Positions 63,477 to 64,000 of a stretch of DNA of 64,000 nt are shown here, piece after piece; position 1 is the stretch's first letter, and every line of letters begins with the position of its first letter. This stretch comes from Paramagnetospirillum magnetotacticum MS-1 (lineage in GTDB: Bacteria; Pseudomonadota; Alphaproteobacteria; Rhodospirillales; Magnetospirillaceae). Both the position numbers and the translations under genes were made by a program. Below the pieces are notes generated by a model, which saw nothing but the letters and a program-made list of their open reading frames with translations, searched no databases and was not told the origin of the DNA. The DNA lies in contig NZ_JXSL01000030.1 in the NCBI RefSeq assembly GCF_000829825.1, forward strand, positions 689,501 to 753,500. Direction: 5' to 3'.

Positions 63477-64000
63477 GCCGACGCCTCCAATCCTTGCCAG
63501 CGTTCCAGCACCAGCAGCGCCCAGACCGGCAGCGATAGGTCACGCCGCCCGGCCCGGTGTTCGGCCAGCAAGGCCTCGACCCCTTTCCACTCCAGGCCGA
63601 GATCGGCCATGCGGGCGGGAATGAGGCGCTCGGCCACCATAGGGGCCAGTTCGTTCTTCAGCCACAACCCCATGGGCGGGTTGAAGCCCAGCTTAGGCCG
63701 GTCGACGATCTCGGCGGGCAGCAGACGCCGCGCCGCCGCCTTCAGCAGGGTCTTCTTGCCCGCCTGGAAACGGGTGGCGGCGCTGATGGCCTGAACCCGC
63801 TCGATCAGGCGGTGGTCCAGCAGCGGCAGGCGCAGCTCCAGGGCATGCATCATGCTCATGGCATCGCCATAGGCCATGAGATTGCCGGGCAGGAAAGACA
63901 GAAGATCCGTCTCCTGCATGGCGTCCAGGGGATGGACCCGCCCGGTGGCGCGGTAGATGTCGGCCACGGGCCGGGGCGGCGTGCCTCCCCCCAAGAGGGC
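63473..64000 (-). CDS. Asparagine synthase-like amidotransferase, C-terminal part (runs off the edge)
   Basis: At least 175 codons; the 5' end lies beyond the right edge. The visible part is the C-terminal synthase region: MAYGDAMSMMHALELRLPLL near the middle and VDRPKLGFNPPMGLWLKNEL, as in glutamine-hydrolysing AsnB. It is the second such gene in the window, the other being at 47.4-49.3 kb, and the two differ in sequence. It overlaps the PLP-enzyme gene by 4 bp. Confidence 0.82.
   Translation of the reverse strand, partial: ALLGGGTPPRPVADIYRATGRVHPLDAMQETDLLSFLPGNLMAYGDAMSMMHALELRLPLLDHRLIERVQAISAATRFQAGKKTLLKAAARRLLPAEIVDRPKLGFNPPMGLWLKNELAPMVAERLIPARMADLGLEWKGVEALLAEHRAGRRDLSLPVWALLVLERWQGLEASA

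Noticed and set aside
1-64000. Looked for magnetosome genes, tRNA, rRNA, CRISPR arrays, transposases and phage genes
   Set aside because: None could be supported. The only repeats are short palindromic elements, and no direct-repeat spacer array was seen.

Overview
The window is about 64 kb of dense, GC-rich DNA with short intergenic gaps, many 4-bp ATGA overlaps and frequent TTG/GTG starts. Gene content fits a metabolically versatile alphaproteobacterium of the Rhodospirillales, most like Magnetospirillum and relatives: an aerobic 'box' benzoyl-CoA pathway with BoxR, an NAD-dependent formate dehydrogenase, a proteobacterial-type indolepyruvate:ferredoxin oxidoreductase and a large surface-polysaccharide locus. 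The genus is an inference. No rRNA, tRNA, CRISPR array, insertion sequence or magnetosome gene was seen, and no gap longer than about 300 bp lacks a gene.

Region 1 (1-4.5 kb): the tail of an unknown gene, a chemoreceptor with almost no periplasmic domain, and a three-gene efflux system (membrane fusion protein, ABC ATPase, ABC-2 permease) on the minus strand.

Region 2 (4.5-22.2 kb, all minus strand): an aromatic catabolic regulon. One transcription unit is boxC-boxB-boxA-thioesterase-paaG-like-iorA-iorB. A second is DUF4863/PnbB-like-alpha/beta hydrolase-boxD. A third is a fused NuoE/NuoF-type formate dehydrogenase subunit plus the molybdenum subunit, followed upstream by boxR. Five near-identical palindromes of the form TGCA-N6-TGCA sit upstream of these units, each over a TATAAT-like element, and probably bind BoxR. 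BoxC releases formate, so placing formate dehydrogenase under the same operator makes metabolic sense: ring carbon leaves as formate and is turned into NADH. Benzoate-CoA ligase and a benzoate transporter are not in the window.

Region 3 (22.2-30.5 kb): a divergent LD-carboxypeptidase / Mur-ligase pair (murein peptide recycling), a polytopic GT-C-like protein, a DUF992 secreted protein, a WbuC-like cupin with an AbrB-family membrane protein, NAD kinase, and a GT-A glycosyltransferase with an odd N-terminus.

Region 4 (30.7-36 kb, plus strand): a tightly overlapped six-gene operon encoding a GDPD-like phosphodiesterase, HAD hydrolase, two sugar-nucleotidyltransferase-like proteins, an MBOAT acyltransferase and an SGNH-like partner. 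It looks like a self-contained route to an activated, O-acylated surface component and is the best candidate here for an undescribed system. It is followed by moaA and a DUF2478-DUF364 fusion.

Region 5 (38.5-64 kb): polysaccharide biosynthesis. It contains a NodB-type deacetylase, at least eight glycosyltransferases, an O-antigen ligase/polymerase, a radical SAM enzyme, an FkbM methyltransferase, asparagine-synthase-like amidotransferases, GmhB, a TviB/WbpA-type UDP-sugar dehydrogenase, a C-methyltransferase, epimerases including UDP-xylose synthase, a Gfo/Idh oxidoreductase, a FemAB-like protein and a DegT-type aminotransferase. A ParD/ParE-like toxin-antitoxin pair sits among the glycosyltransferases. 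The last gene, a second asparagine synthase, runs off the right edge.
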